14,143 nucleotides of DNA from Planctomycetia bacterium (lineage in GTDB: Bacteria > Planctomycetota > Planctomycetia > Pirellulales > UBA1268): contig RGVT01000034.1 in NCBI GenBank assembly GCA_010027105.1, positions 1-14,143 of the forward strand. Direction: 5' to 3'. The translations under genes were made by a program, and so were the position numbers. Shown piece after piece: positions 6,870 through 13,490 of the stretch. Every line of letters starts with the position of its first letter. Positions within the stretch are counted from its first letter, which is position 1. Below the pieces are notes generated by a model. It was given only the letters and a program-made list of their open reading frames with translations, was not told the origin of the DNA and did not search any database.

Positions 6870-8381
6870 CTACGCCGGAAGATCGTCCCACATCGGGCAC
6901 CACAGCGGCGTCCGCGGGAAGAGCTGCGCCGCGAGTTTCACGGCCACCTGCGTCGACGGCTCCAACCGGCCGGCGGCGACCGCCTCCTGCGGGTCGCACT
7001 GGCCGAGCACCAGCCGGGCGAGCTCGTCGGCCGGGAGCCGCAGGTAGCTGCGGCCCACGCGGCCCGCCTGCACCGTCGCCTTCGCCTCCCCCTTCGCCGC
7101 CTCGGAGACGATGATCGACCCGCGGAAACTCGGGGCCTCGAGGCCGAGTTCCACCGGCTCGCGGATCCCCGCCGCGGCGATCCGCCGGGCGAAGTTCGGC
7201 ACCAGGGCCGTGAGGGTTTCCAGCGGCCGGAACAACTTGGCCACGATCATCCGGTCTCCCGCGACCGCCGCAGCCGATTCGCCCCCCGCGACCGCGGCGT
7301 GAAGCGGGTCGGACGCGCCGGCCTCGTAGACGATCTCCTGGCGGTCGTTCTCCACCGCCTCGGCGCAGACGCGGGCCAGGATCTCGCGCTCGAGCCCCGG
7401 AAACTCCGGGTCGGCCATGAGCTCGAGCACGCGGTTGCCCGACTGGATCGCGTAGCCGACGATCCGCGCCGTCGTCTCGTGCAATTCATAGCGATCCTGG
7501 CCGACGAGCGCGACGATGATCGAGTCGAACGCGCCGCGGCTGATGAGCCAGCGCGAATAGGCCTCGCTCCGGTCGAGCGGGCCGACGAACCGGGCGGCGT
7601 TCTGCCGGTAGATGCGCAGGATGGCGGGCAGCTCGACGTGCCGCCACTGCCGCATCGTCACCGGCTCGCCCGCCCGCGGCGGGCCCTCGAGGAGCCGCGC
7701 GAGGATCTCCGTGGGCCGGCCGGGCGTCGCGCAGTCTCGGCCGAGCACGGCCCACCCGAGCTCGTGGAAGGAGGCGGCGATCCGGGTGCGGGCGAGCCCG
7801 ACCCACGCGCCGCACTGCCGCATCCGATCCTCGGCGGCCTGCACCAGCCGCTGGCCGTGGCCGGCTCCGCGGCATTCCGGCAGCACCGCCACGCGGTCGA
7901 TCGCGGCCGCCGCGATCGGCGCGCCGTCGAGGAGCACCGTCCGTGGCATCACCTCGACATGGCCGACGATCCGGCCCGCGAGCCGGGCCACCAGCCGGTT
8001 GGCGGCGTCGTGGTCGGGATGGTCGACGGCGGCGTGGAATTCGGCCTTCGTGGGGGCGGCGGGCAGGCCGGCGAGCAGCTGGAGGATCTCGCTCTGGTCG
8101 CCGGCCCGGGCCGGGGCGACGTGGCATTCCTCGAGCATCCAGGAGGGGGGTGCGACGGGCACGGCCGGATGCTCCGGCAGGTGGCGGATCGCCGGCCGCC
8201 TGGAGGCTCCGCGACGGCTCACCACGGTGCCGGCCGGCCGGATCTCGATGGTGGCGACCGCCTGGGAACGCTCCTGCCGGGCCTTCTTCGTCCGCCCCGC
8301 CGCCTGCACCATCTGACCGGCCGCGTGGCCGGCGGAGCCCCGCGCCGTGGAACGCCCGGGTGCCCGATCTGATCGACGCAT
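6870..8381 (-). CDS. GNAT family N-acetyltransferase, Eis/SCP2-like multidomain protein
   Basis: 503 residues. A basic, low-complexity N-terminus (1-50) precedes a GNAT fold of about 84-230, with the acetyl-CoA motif VLPECRGAGHGQRLV (Arg171-Gly-Ala-Gly-His-Gly). A second, degenerate acetyltransferase-like section follows (about 235-390, with MRQWRHVELPAILRIYRQN and GNRVLELMADPE). The last 110 residues (LGLEAPSF to WCPMWDDLPA) resemble the SCP2-like lipid-binding tail of Eis-type enzymes. The acceptor substrate is unknown; Eis relatives acetylate amines such as aminoglycosides, but that should not be carried over here. The ATG at 8381 is supported by AAAGGAGGG four nt upstream. It lies 59 bp after the HQPELFH-type gene and 8 bp before the alkaline phosphatase frame, all on the same strand. 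Confidence 0.8.
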   Translation of the reverse strand: MRRSDRAPGRSTARGSAGHAAGQMVQAAGRTKKARQERSQAVATIEIRPAGTVVSRRGASRRPAIRHLPEHPAVPVAPPSWMLEECHVAPARAGDQSEILQLLAGLPAAPTKAEFHAAVDHPDHDAANRLVARLAGRIVGHVEVMPRTVLLDGAPIAAAAIDRVAVLPECRGAGHGQRLVQAAEDRMRQCGAWVGLARTRIAASFHELGWAVLGRDCATPGRPTEILARLLEGPPRAGEPVTMRQWRHVELPAILRIYRQNAARFVGPLDRSEAYSRWLISRGAFDSIIVALVGQDRYELHETTARIVGYAIQSGNRVLELMADPEFPGLEREILARVCAEAVENDRQEIVYEAGASDPLHAAVAGGESAAAVAGDRMIVAKLFRPLETLTALVPNFARRIAAAGIREPVELGLEAPSFRGSIIVSEAAKGEAKATVQAGRVGRSYLRLPADELARLVLGQCDPQEAVAAGRLEPSTQVAVKLAAQLFPRTPLWCPMWDDLPA

Positions 8382-8384
8382 GAT

Positions 8385-8393
8385 CCCTCCTTT
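8385..8393 (-). promoter_or_regulatory. Strong Shine-Dalgarno fixing the acetyltransferase start
   Basis: AAAGGAGGG on the minus strand, with GGAGG 4 nt before the ATG at 8381. It is the most consensus ribosome site in the minus-strand cluster and fixes the long basic N-terminus as translated, since otherwise a later start nearer the GNAT fold would have been tempting. Confidence 0.75.
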
Positions 8394-8440
8394 CCCTGGA
8401 GTCGCAACTCAGTCCGTTGGGCGAAAAGATACGGCGCTCC

Positions 8441-10111
8441 TCAGTCGTTTTCCAGTAGCAGGAACGCCCGCAGCGTCTTTTCCGGGAAAAAACACCACGG
8501 ATGCTCGCGGGATCGGAGCACCTCGCGGGCCCGCAGCCGCGCGGCGAGCGGGCCCACCCGGTCGAGCGCGGCGCGGCGGATCTCATCGACGCGCGGCTGG
8601 AGTCGCTCGTTGACGGCGCGGATCTCGTGGCAGCGCCGACGGGCGAGCGTGGCGGTGGGGTGGGTCTCGATCCAGTGCCGCTTGCGGCGCACGAGCTCCT
8701 CGATCTCGGCCGGCCGCGCGTCGACCGGCCCCAGGTGCCGCTCGGGATGAAACTCGAGGTCGCGGAGCAGCCGGTCCACCGCCGCCAGGTCGGCAGCCGG
8801 GTCGTCGGCGGCGAACTCGGGAAACAGCCCGTCCACCGGCAGCCGCAGGGTGCCCGTCACCACGGCGTGCCGCGGCGGGTCGCAGCCGGTGAGCTGGCTG
8901 ACGATCGCGTCGGTGAGCTGGTCGTAGACCGCCCCGCCGATCCCGTGCACGAACACGTCGGCGATCATCAGGCGGGCGAGCATCGTCGTCACGATCGCGC
9001 GGGGCCGCAGCCGCAGGGCGTGCTCCTCCATCCGCGACAGCGCGTCGACCCACTTCGCCGGCGACGTGTCGGGGGAGATCGGGAGCTCGACCCGCACGGT
9101 CTCGAGGTCGGAGAGCGTGAGCGTGCCCGACGCGGCGGCCTGGGCGAACACCCGGCGCCGGCGCCGGTCGTCGCGCGACCAGAGCCACCACGGCACTTCG
9201 TGCCAGGTGCCGTCGCCGGCCTGGTCGGTGCGCACCGCGAGGTCGGGGACGGGCCGGCCGCGGCCGCGCACCCGGTGCGCCCGCCGGTAGCCGGCCAGCG
9301 CCCCGTTGTAGGCCTCGTGCAACTGCCGGCAGTGGGCGAGCAGCCAGCCGGTGAACACCATCACGGTGGGCAGCCGCACGAGCTCGCTCACCGGCACCTC
9401 GAGCGTCTCCCAGCCGAACCGCGCCTCGAGCGCGTGCCGCGCCTGCGCCAGCGCCAGCCCGAGCCGCTGGCACTCCGCCGCGCGGTCCACCGCCAGCGGC
9501 CACCAGCGCCTCAGGATCGGGTTCGGCTCGAGTGGCGCGACGAGGGCGCTGGCCCGCGGGCCGAAGGCCGCGAGCACGTCGCGGTCGGCGATCGCCCGCT
9601 CCTCCCAGGCCATCTCCGGCGCCGGTGCGTCGAACGGCACCACCTCCAGGTGCGCCTCCCGGGGCGTGCCGACGGGCACCCCCACCGAGGCGCGGACGCA
9701 GCGGTCGGTGTCGACCACGAGGTTGATGGCGGTGCCCGACACGGCCCGCGCGTAGGCATCGAGGGCGGAGTTTTTCAGCCACACGCCGGCGTGGAAGAGT
9801 TCCGGCTGGTGCCCCCCCATCACGATCGGCCGCGCGATCCAGTCGGCCATGTCGGAGGGCCGCTCGGCGTCGCGGTAGCTCTGCGTGTATTCCGCCGCCA
9901 CCGTCAGCACCTCGCGGCGGGTGGCGGCGACCAGCTCCCACATCCGGAGATCCCCGATCCGCGTGTCGAAGGCGGCCCGCAGGAGCCGGTTGTTGTCGAC
10001 GAGCGTCTCGATCGAGTCGGCCGGCCGCTCGGGCGCCGCGTGCACGGGTGGCTCCACCAGCCTGCCGCCCGAGCGCTCGGGTGCCGCGAGGGTGCGTCGG
10101 GATGGGGGCAT
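8441..10111 (-). CDS. Conserved planctomycete protein of unknown function, remotely BshC-like
   Basis: 556 residues from ATG 10111 to TGA. No catalytic function is recognised. Conspicuous blocks are MGGHQPELFHAGVWLKN (98-114), INLVVDTDR soon after, VPWWLWSRDDRRRRRVF, VHGIGGAVYDQLTD and a C-terminal HPWCFFPEKTLRAFL. The HQPELFHAGV block recalls the GQQPGLF motif near the start of BshC, the cysteine-adding ligase of bacillithiol synthesis, and the C-terminal half is helical and charged as in BshC, but this is only a visual likeness. No signal peptide or membrane segment is seen. The start lacks a good Shine-Dalgarno and sits 17 bp behind the glycosyltransferase stop, which suggests translation within one transcript. 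The much longer open frame upstream in the same phase (to 11653) overlaps the real glycosyltransferase and NIF3 genes and is not coding. Confidence 0.8.
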   Translation of the reverse strand: MPPSRRTLAAPERSGGRLVEPPVHAAPERPADSIETLVDNNRLLRAAFDTRIGDLRMWELVAATRREVLTVAAEYTQSYRDAERPSDMADWIARPIVMGGHQPELFHAGVWLKNSALDAYARAVSGTAINLVVDTDRCVRASVGVPVGTPREAHLEVVPFDAPAPEMAWEERAIADRDVLAAFGPRASALVAPLEPNPILRRWWPLAVDRAAECQRLGLALAQARHALEARFGWETLEVPVSELVRLPTVMVFTGWLLAHCRQLHEAYNGALAGYRRAHRVRGRGRPVPDLAVRTDQAGDGTWHEVPWWLWSRDDRRRRRVFAQAAASGTLTLSDLETVRVELPISPDTSPAKWVDALSRMEEHALRLRPRAIVTTMLARLMIADVFVHGIGGAVYDQLTDAIVSQLTGCDPPRHAVVTGTLRLPVDGLFPEFAADDPAADLAAVDRLLRDLEFHPERHLGPVDARPAEIEELVRRKRHWIETHPTATLARRRCHEIRAVNERLQPRVDEIRRAALDRVGPLAARLRAREVLRSREHPWCFFPEKTLRAFLLLEND

Positions 10112-10128
10112 GGACGGATCGGCCGCGG

Positions 10129-10863
10129 TCAGGGGGCCGCGCCCGCCGCGGCGGCCACCGCCGACTCCGCGCGATCGAGCACGCGCCGGTAGTAGGCCAG
10201 ACGCGTCGCCGCATCGTCCAGTGCGCCCCCGAAACTCCGCGCCAGATCGAGATACACAAGCGGCACCGGCAGTTCGACGATCGTCAGCCCGGCCGCGGCG
10301 GCCTGCACCCACGCCTCGAGGGGCATCGCGTAGCCCGTCTCCGTCGGCCGCAGCCTGTCGAGCGCCCGGCGCGAGTAGGCCTTGAACCCGCAGAATGCGT
10401 CGGTGAGCGCGAGGCCCAGGCGGGCGTTCAACTCCGCGGTGATCTCGGCGTTGATCCGCCGGCGGGCTGCGGGGGGCGGCGTGTCGCCGGGAAACCTCGC
10501 GAGGTAGCGGCTGCCGCTGACGATGTCGGCCCGCCGCGCCTCGAGGGCCGCCGTGAACTCGGGGATCAGCCGCGGCTGGTGCTGGCCGTCGCAGTCGATC
10601 GTGACGAGGCCGTCCCAGCCGCCGGACCGCGCCGCTTCGAACGCCGTCGCGAGCGCGGCGCCGTAGCCGCGGTTCTGCGGATGACGCACGACGGCGACGT
10701 CGCGGCGGCCGGCGAGCAGTTCGGCGGTGCCGTCGGTGGAGCCGTCGTCGACGACGAGCACGTGCGGCGCGTGCCGCAGCACCTCGTCGAGCACCGCGGC
10801 GACGTGACCGGCCTCGTTGAAGACCGGGAGAGCGGTGAGGAATCGTGCCACGGGAGCCGCCAC
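10129..10863 (-). CDS. Family 2 glycosyltransferase (DPM1/polyprenyl-phosphate type)
   Basis: 244 residues, a single GT-A domain. It has ALPVFNEAGH at the N-terminus, VVDDGSTDGT (39-46), NRGYGAAL and the metal/nucleotide-sugar motif DCDGQHQP (Asp90, Asp92), then SGSRY and DAFCGFKAYSRRAL. This arrangement is that of dolichyl/undecaprenyl-phosphate sugar transferases, which move a sugar from a nucleotide donor to a lipid carrier at the inner membrane face. There is no C-terminal transmembrane pair, so it is a soluble or peripheral form; the sugar is unknown. The best start is GTG 10863, with no good Shine-Dalgarno; a second GTG four codons later, before ARFLTALPVF, is as plausible. It is preceded by the NIF3-like gene (60 bp) and followed by the unknown protein (17 bp). 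Confidence 0.9.
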   Translation of the reverse strand: MAAPVARFLTALPVFNEAGHVAAVLDEVLRHAPHVLVVDDGSTDGTAELLAGRRDVAVVRHPQNRGYGAALATAFEAARSGGWDGLVTIDCDGQHQPRLIPEFTAALEARRADIVSGSRYLARFPGDTPPPAARRRINAEITAELNARLGLALTDAFCGFKAYSRRALDRLRPTETGYAMPLEAWVQAAAAGLTIVELPVPLVYLDLARSFGGALDDAATRLAYYRRVLDRAESAVAAAAGAAP

Positions 10864-10923
10864 AACTGCCGGAACATTCGACTGCGAAACAACCGGGCAA
10901 GTGTAGCGCCAAAACCGCGCCGA

Positions 10924-11718
10924 TCAAATCGCCTGCCAGGCGAACGGGTCGGTATCGGCGCTGCTCGGCCGCCATTCCAGCCCCGGGAGCGCCTCGGCGA
11001 GCCGGCGGCCGAGCACGTCCATCGAAAATCGCTCGCTCGCGTGGTGGCCGACGGCGATGACGGCGAGGCCGTGCTCCACGGCGGCCAGGGCCTCGTGGAG
11101 CTTGAGTTCGCCGGTGAGAAACGTCTGGCAGCCGGCTGCGGCCACATCCGCCACGAGGTCGCCTCCGGATCCGCAGATGATGCCCACGCGGCCGGCGGCA
11201 CGATCGGCTGCGCCGGCCAGTTCGACGGCGGTGGCGCCCAGGGCGGCGCCGGCCCGGCGGGCGAGTTCCCTGACGGTCGTTCCCGCGGCCGCCGCCCCGG
11301 CGCGGCCGACGCCCGCGAGCGGGTAGACCTCGTCGGGCGTGATCGGGGTCACATGTTCGAGGCGAAGCAGGGCGGCGATCTGGTCGTTGATGCCCCCCGC
11401 GGCCGAGTCCCAGGCCGTGTGCCCGCTCCAGACGGCGATTCCCGCCCCCATGAGGTCGAGGAGCACGCGGCCCGTGGCCGACGCCGCCGTGAGACGCGCG
11501 ACGGGGCGAAAGGGCAGGGGGTGGTGGCTGACCACGAGGTCCACGCCCGTCTGCACCGCCTCGGCCGCGACCGCGGGCGTGAGCGTGAGGCAGGTCATGA
11601 CCCGCGCGATCGAAGCGCGGCGCGACCCCACGAGGAGACCGACCGCGTCCCACTCCGCGGCCAGCCGCAGCGGCGCGATCCTTTCGAGTTCACCGGTCAC
11701 GCGGTCGATCGGAACCAT
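10924..11718 (-). CDS. NIF3/YbgI-family dinuclear metal-centre protein
   Basis: 264 residues, the usual length for short NIF3 proteins. The metal ligands are all in place: His65-His66 in VVSHHPLPF, His100 and Asp104 in GHTAWDSAAGGIND, and His225 with Glu229 in VGHHASERF, nearly identical to the GHHATER tail motif of E. coli YbgI as I recall it. The WDAVGLLVG segment near residue 24 is also typical. Members form hexameric toroids with two metals per subunit; some are annotated as GTP cyclohydrolase-like, but the physiological reaction is not settled. The ATG at 11718 starts MVPIDRVTGELE, as expected for the family, though without a clear ribosome site. It is first in the minus-strand run and diverges from the TIM-barrel gene across 57 bp. 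Confidence 0.92.
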   Translation of the reverse strand: MVPIDRVTGELERIAPLRLAAEWDAVGLLVGSRRASIARVMTCLTLTPAVAAEAVQTGVDLVVSHHPLPFRPVARLTAASATGRVLLDLMGAGIAVWSGHTAWDSAAGGINDQIAALLRLEHVTPITPDEVYPLAGVGRAGAAAAGTTVRELARRAGAALGATAVELAGAADRAAGRVGIICGSGGDLVADVAAAGCQTFLTGELKLHEALAAVEHGLAVIAVGHHASERFSMDVLGRRLAEALPGLEWRPSSADTDPFAWQAI

Positions 11719-11775
11719 GCACGCAAGGATACAATCGCCCGACCTCGCCCCGCGACCATCCCCGATCGTCACCGC
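11719..11775. promoter_or_regulatory. Divergent promoter region with TACAAT -10 candidate
   Basis: 57 bp between the NIF3-like start (minus) and the TIM-barrel start (plus). TACAAT at 11730-11735 on the plus strand matches five of six bases of the sigma70 -10 consensus and would start a leader of roughly 35 nt for the TIM-barrel gene. The position for a -35 box (about 11707-11712) reads GATCGG, which is poor. I see no clear minus-strand promoter. Confidence 0.3.
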
Positions 11776-12573
11776 ATGGACACCTCCCGGCTCTCCGTTC
11801 CCACGCACCTCCTCGCCCGCGATCTGCGGACCGCCCTCCGGAAAGCGCGGGAGCTCGGCATCCACGGCGTGGAACTCGACCTGCGCACGGGAGTCGCGGC
11901 CGAGCAGCTCTCGCAGACGGGCATCCGCCAGATCCGCAAGTGGCTCGCCGACGAGGGGCTCGTGGTGGCGGCGGCCGCGTTTCCCACCCGCGGCGGCTAT
12001 GCCGACGCCGATCGGCTCGAGGGGCGGATCGCGGCCACGAAGGCGGCGCTCGAGGCGGCCCACGCCCTCGGCGCCGCCGTGCTCCTGAATCACGTCGGCG
12101 ACATCCCGCCGCCCTCGGCGGCCGACGACCCACCCAACCCGCGCTGGCGGCTCCTGCTCGACGTGCTCGCCGATCTCGGCGCCTGGGGCCAGCGCGTGGG
12201 CTGCACGCTCGCGGCCGAGGCGGGCCGGTCGAGCCCCGCGGATCTTGTGCGGGTGATCGACGGCCTTCCGGACGGCTCGCTGCTCTCCCATCTGGTCACG
12301 GGCGCGCTCGTCGTGCACGGGCACGACCCCGTCGCCGCCGTCGAGCGCCTCGCCGGCCACATCGGCCACGTCCACGCCACCGACGCGATCCAGGGGGCTT
12401 TCAAGGGGCACGGCCGGGCGGTGATTCTCGGCAGCGGCCAGGTGGATCTGCCGAACCTGCTCGCGACGCTCGAAGAGCGGGGCTACCGCGGCTGGATCGG
12501 CCTCGAACCGATCGACGCCTTCCAGGCCCAGGCCGAACTCGCCGCCGCCGTCGCCACCCTGCAAGCGCTGTAG
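11776..12573 (+). CDS. Sugar phosphate isomerase/epimerase-like TIM-barrel protein (AP_endonuc_2 fold)
   Basis: 265 residues with the pattern of xylose-isomerase-like TIM barrels. A first strand and helix end in GIHGVELDLRTG (metal/substrate Glu after strand 2). A helix with GIRQIRKWLADEGLVVAAAAFP follows, then LGAAVLLNHVGD, GCTLAAEAGRS, a late strand HIGHVHATDAIQG (His/Asp ligand type) and the closing GWIGLEPIDAF with the conserved C-terminal Glu. Members isomerise or epimerise sugars, inositols or related compounds; the substrate cannot be told. ATG 11776 was chosen because the frame before it runs antisense through the NIF3-like gene and because it gives a full first strand (LSVPTHLLARDL). 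The TAG stop overlaps the GTAG that begins the first REP palindrome. Confidence 0.82.
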   Translation: MDTSRLSVPTHLLARDLRTALRKARELGIHGVELDLRTGVAAEQLSQTGIRQIRKWLADEGLVVAAAAFPTRGGYADADRLEGRIAATKAALEAAHALGAAVLLNHVGDIPPPSAADDPPNPRWRLLLDVLADLGAWGQRVGCTLAAEAGRSSPADLVRVIDGLPDGSLLSHLVTGALVVHGHDPVAAVERLAGHIGHVHATDAIQGAFKGHGRAVILGSGQVDLPNLLATLEERGYRGWIGLEPIDAFQAQAELAAAVATLQAL

Positions 12574-12657
12574 GACAGGCTTCAGCCTGTCATGCCTCCA
12601 CGTAAGACAGGCTTCAGCCTGTCATGCCCGTACCTAAAAGCTTCAGCCTGTCATGCC
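12574..12657 (+). repeat. Three tandem REP-like palindromes, the third decayed
   Basis: Two perfect copies (12574-12596 and 12606-12628) consist of the hairpin GACAGGCT-TC-AGCCTGTC plus the tail ATGCC. A third copy (12640-12657) keeps GCTTCAGCCTGTC-ATGCC but has lost the left GACAG, replaced by AAAA, so its stem can no longer close fully. Spacers are 9 and 11 nt. The first copy follows GTAG and the second GTAA. The array lies between the TIM-barrel stop and the Cys-rich gene and could affect mRNA ends. It is a short REP cluster, not a CRISPR. Confidence 0.85.
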
Positions 12658-12731
12658 GAGCCCTTGGCCCGAGCCCCCGTTTCTGCCGCCACTGGTGTGC
12701 TCCTCGCCGCGGGAGTAGTCTCGCGAAACGT

Positions 12732-13379
12732 ATGCGCGACACTCCTCTTCGCCGGGCGACGATCTGGCTGGCACTGGCCGGCTACACGGTCGTCGTGTCG
12801 GGGCTGCCGCTGCCGCTCGGCATCGGGCATGGCCCGCAGTCAGCCGCCGCGGCCAAGCGGACGGCCGGGAAGGATCGCTCGCGGCCCTTCCCCTGCATGG
12901 ACAAGCCCTGCGGCTGCACGACGGCCGAGCAGTGCTTCGCGAACTGCTGCTGCAACACGCCCGCCGAACTGCTCGCCTGGGCCCGGGCGCGGAAGGTCGA
13001 GCCGGGCGTGATCACGGCGCTCTCGCGCCGGATTGCAGCTGAGCCGACCAAGACCGAATCGTGCTGCGCTGCCGCATCGGCCGCCTGCTGTGCGGCGCTC
13101 GTCGAGGACGCCGAGCCTGCGTGTTGCGCGGCAGAGGCGGCTCCTCCGGCCGCTGCCGACGAGCCGGCGGTCGAATCGGTCCGGTGCGTCTCGCTCCGCG
13201 CGTTGCGGGCCTGCCAAGGCATCGCCGCGGAATGGTTTCTGGTCGGAGTGTCGCTGCCGCCGGCCGCGACCTGCATCTCCATGCGAGCGGCCGAGTGCAC
13301 TGGTCGCGTCGCGGCTTTCGATGTCTCGACGGAAGGGAGCCGCGCCGCTCCCGATGGGCCGCCGCCCCGCCGGGCGTGA
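12732..13379 (+). CDS. Cys-rich membrane-anchored or exported planctomycete protein, unknown function
   Basis: 215 residues from ATG 12732. Basic residues (MRDTPLRR) precede a hydrophobic span of about 9-29 (ATIWLALAGYTVVVSGLPLPL), which is a signal anchor or uncleaved signal peptide. Then comes FPCMDKPCGC followed by TTAEQCFANCCC, spaced C-x4-C-x-C-x5-C-x3-CCC, then TPAELLAWARARKVEP. Further Cys pairs (ESCC, AACC, PACC) and four single Cys bring the total to 17. The first block recalls Cys-rich planctomycete hypotheticals in which the CGC..EQC..CCC module precedes LAWAR; metal binding or disulfide formation outside the cytoplasm is a guess. Ala/Pro-rich filler and a Pro/Arg tail make up the C-terminal half. 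An upstream in-frame ATG at 12624 would translate the REP repeat and is rejected. No ribosome site is clear, so the start is moderately sure. Confidence 0.65.
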   Translation: MRDTPLRRATIWLALAGYTVVVSGLPLPLGIGHGPQSAAAAKRTAGKDRSRPFPCMDKPCGCTTAEQCFANCCCNTPAELLAWARARKVEPGVITALSRRIAAEPTKTESCCAAASAACCAALVEDAEPACCAAEAAPPAAADEPAVESVRCVSLRALRACQGIAAEWFLVGVSLPPAATCISMRAAECTGRVAAFDVSTEGSRAAPDGPPPRRA

Positions 13380-13480
13380 GTCGGTAATCCTGCCGACTGA
13401 GTCGAGCCCGCGGACGAGGACCGTCCCGACGCAGCAGCGTGCGCGTCTTCCTCGGCCGTGGGCCTGCCCCGCACCGTTCG

Positions 13481-13485
13481 AGGAG
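13481..13485 (+). promoter_or_regulatory. Shine-Dalgarno of the DUF1559 gene
   Basis: AGGAG with a 5 nt spacer before ATG 13491. It sets the short basic leader (MRPRPCRSG) in front of the type IV pilin-like cleavage site. The 111 bp gap behind the Cys-rich gene holds no other feature I can name. Confidence 0.75.
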
Positions 13486-13490
13486 ACGTC

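Noticed and set aside
5143..6999. ATG start at 6999 for the alkaline phosphatase
   Set aside because: It lies 130 bp inside the acetyltransferase gene on the same strand, in another frame, and gives a Gly/Arg-rich leader unlike the family; GTG 6861 fits better.
8441..11653. Minus-strand open frame of 1070 codons
   Set aside because: The section above 10111 is in a different frame from the GT2 and NIF3 genes, whose family motifs are unmistakable; its translation is Arg/Gly/Pro-rich low complexity.
10048..12573. Plus-strand open frame of 841 codons
   Set aside because: Only the segment from 11776 is real (TIM barrel). The upstream part is antisense to the GT2 and NIF3 genes.
12574..12657. Possible CRISPR array
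   Set aside because: Only three units, spacers of 9-11 nt, strongly palindromic repeats with a decayed last copy and no cas genes; a REP cluster fits.
12592..13011. Plus-strand open frame beginning in the REP copies
   Set aside because: Its N-terminus is translated repeat DNA and the rest overlaps the Cys-rich gene in another frame.
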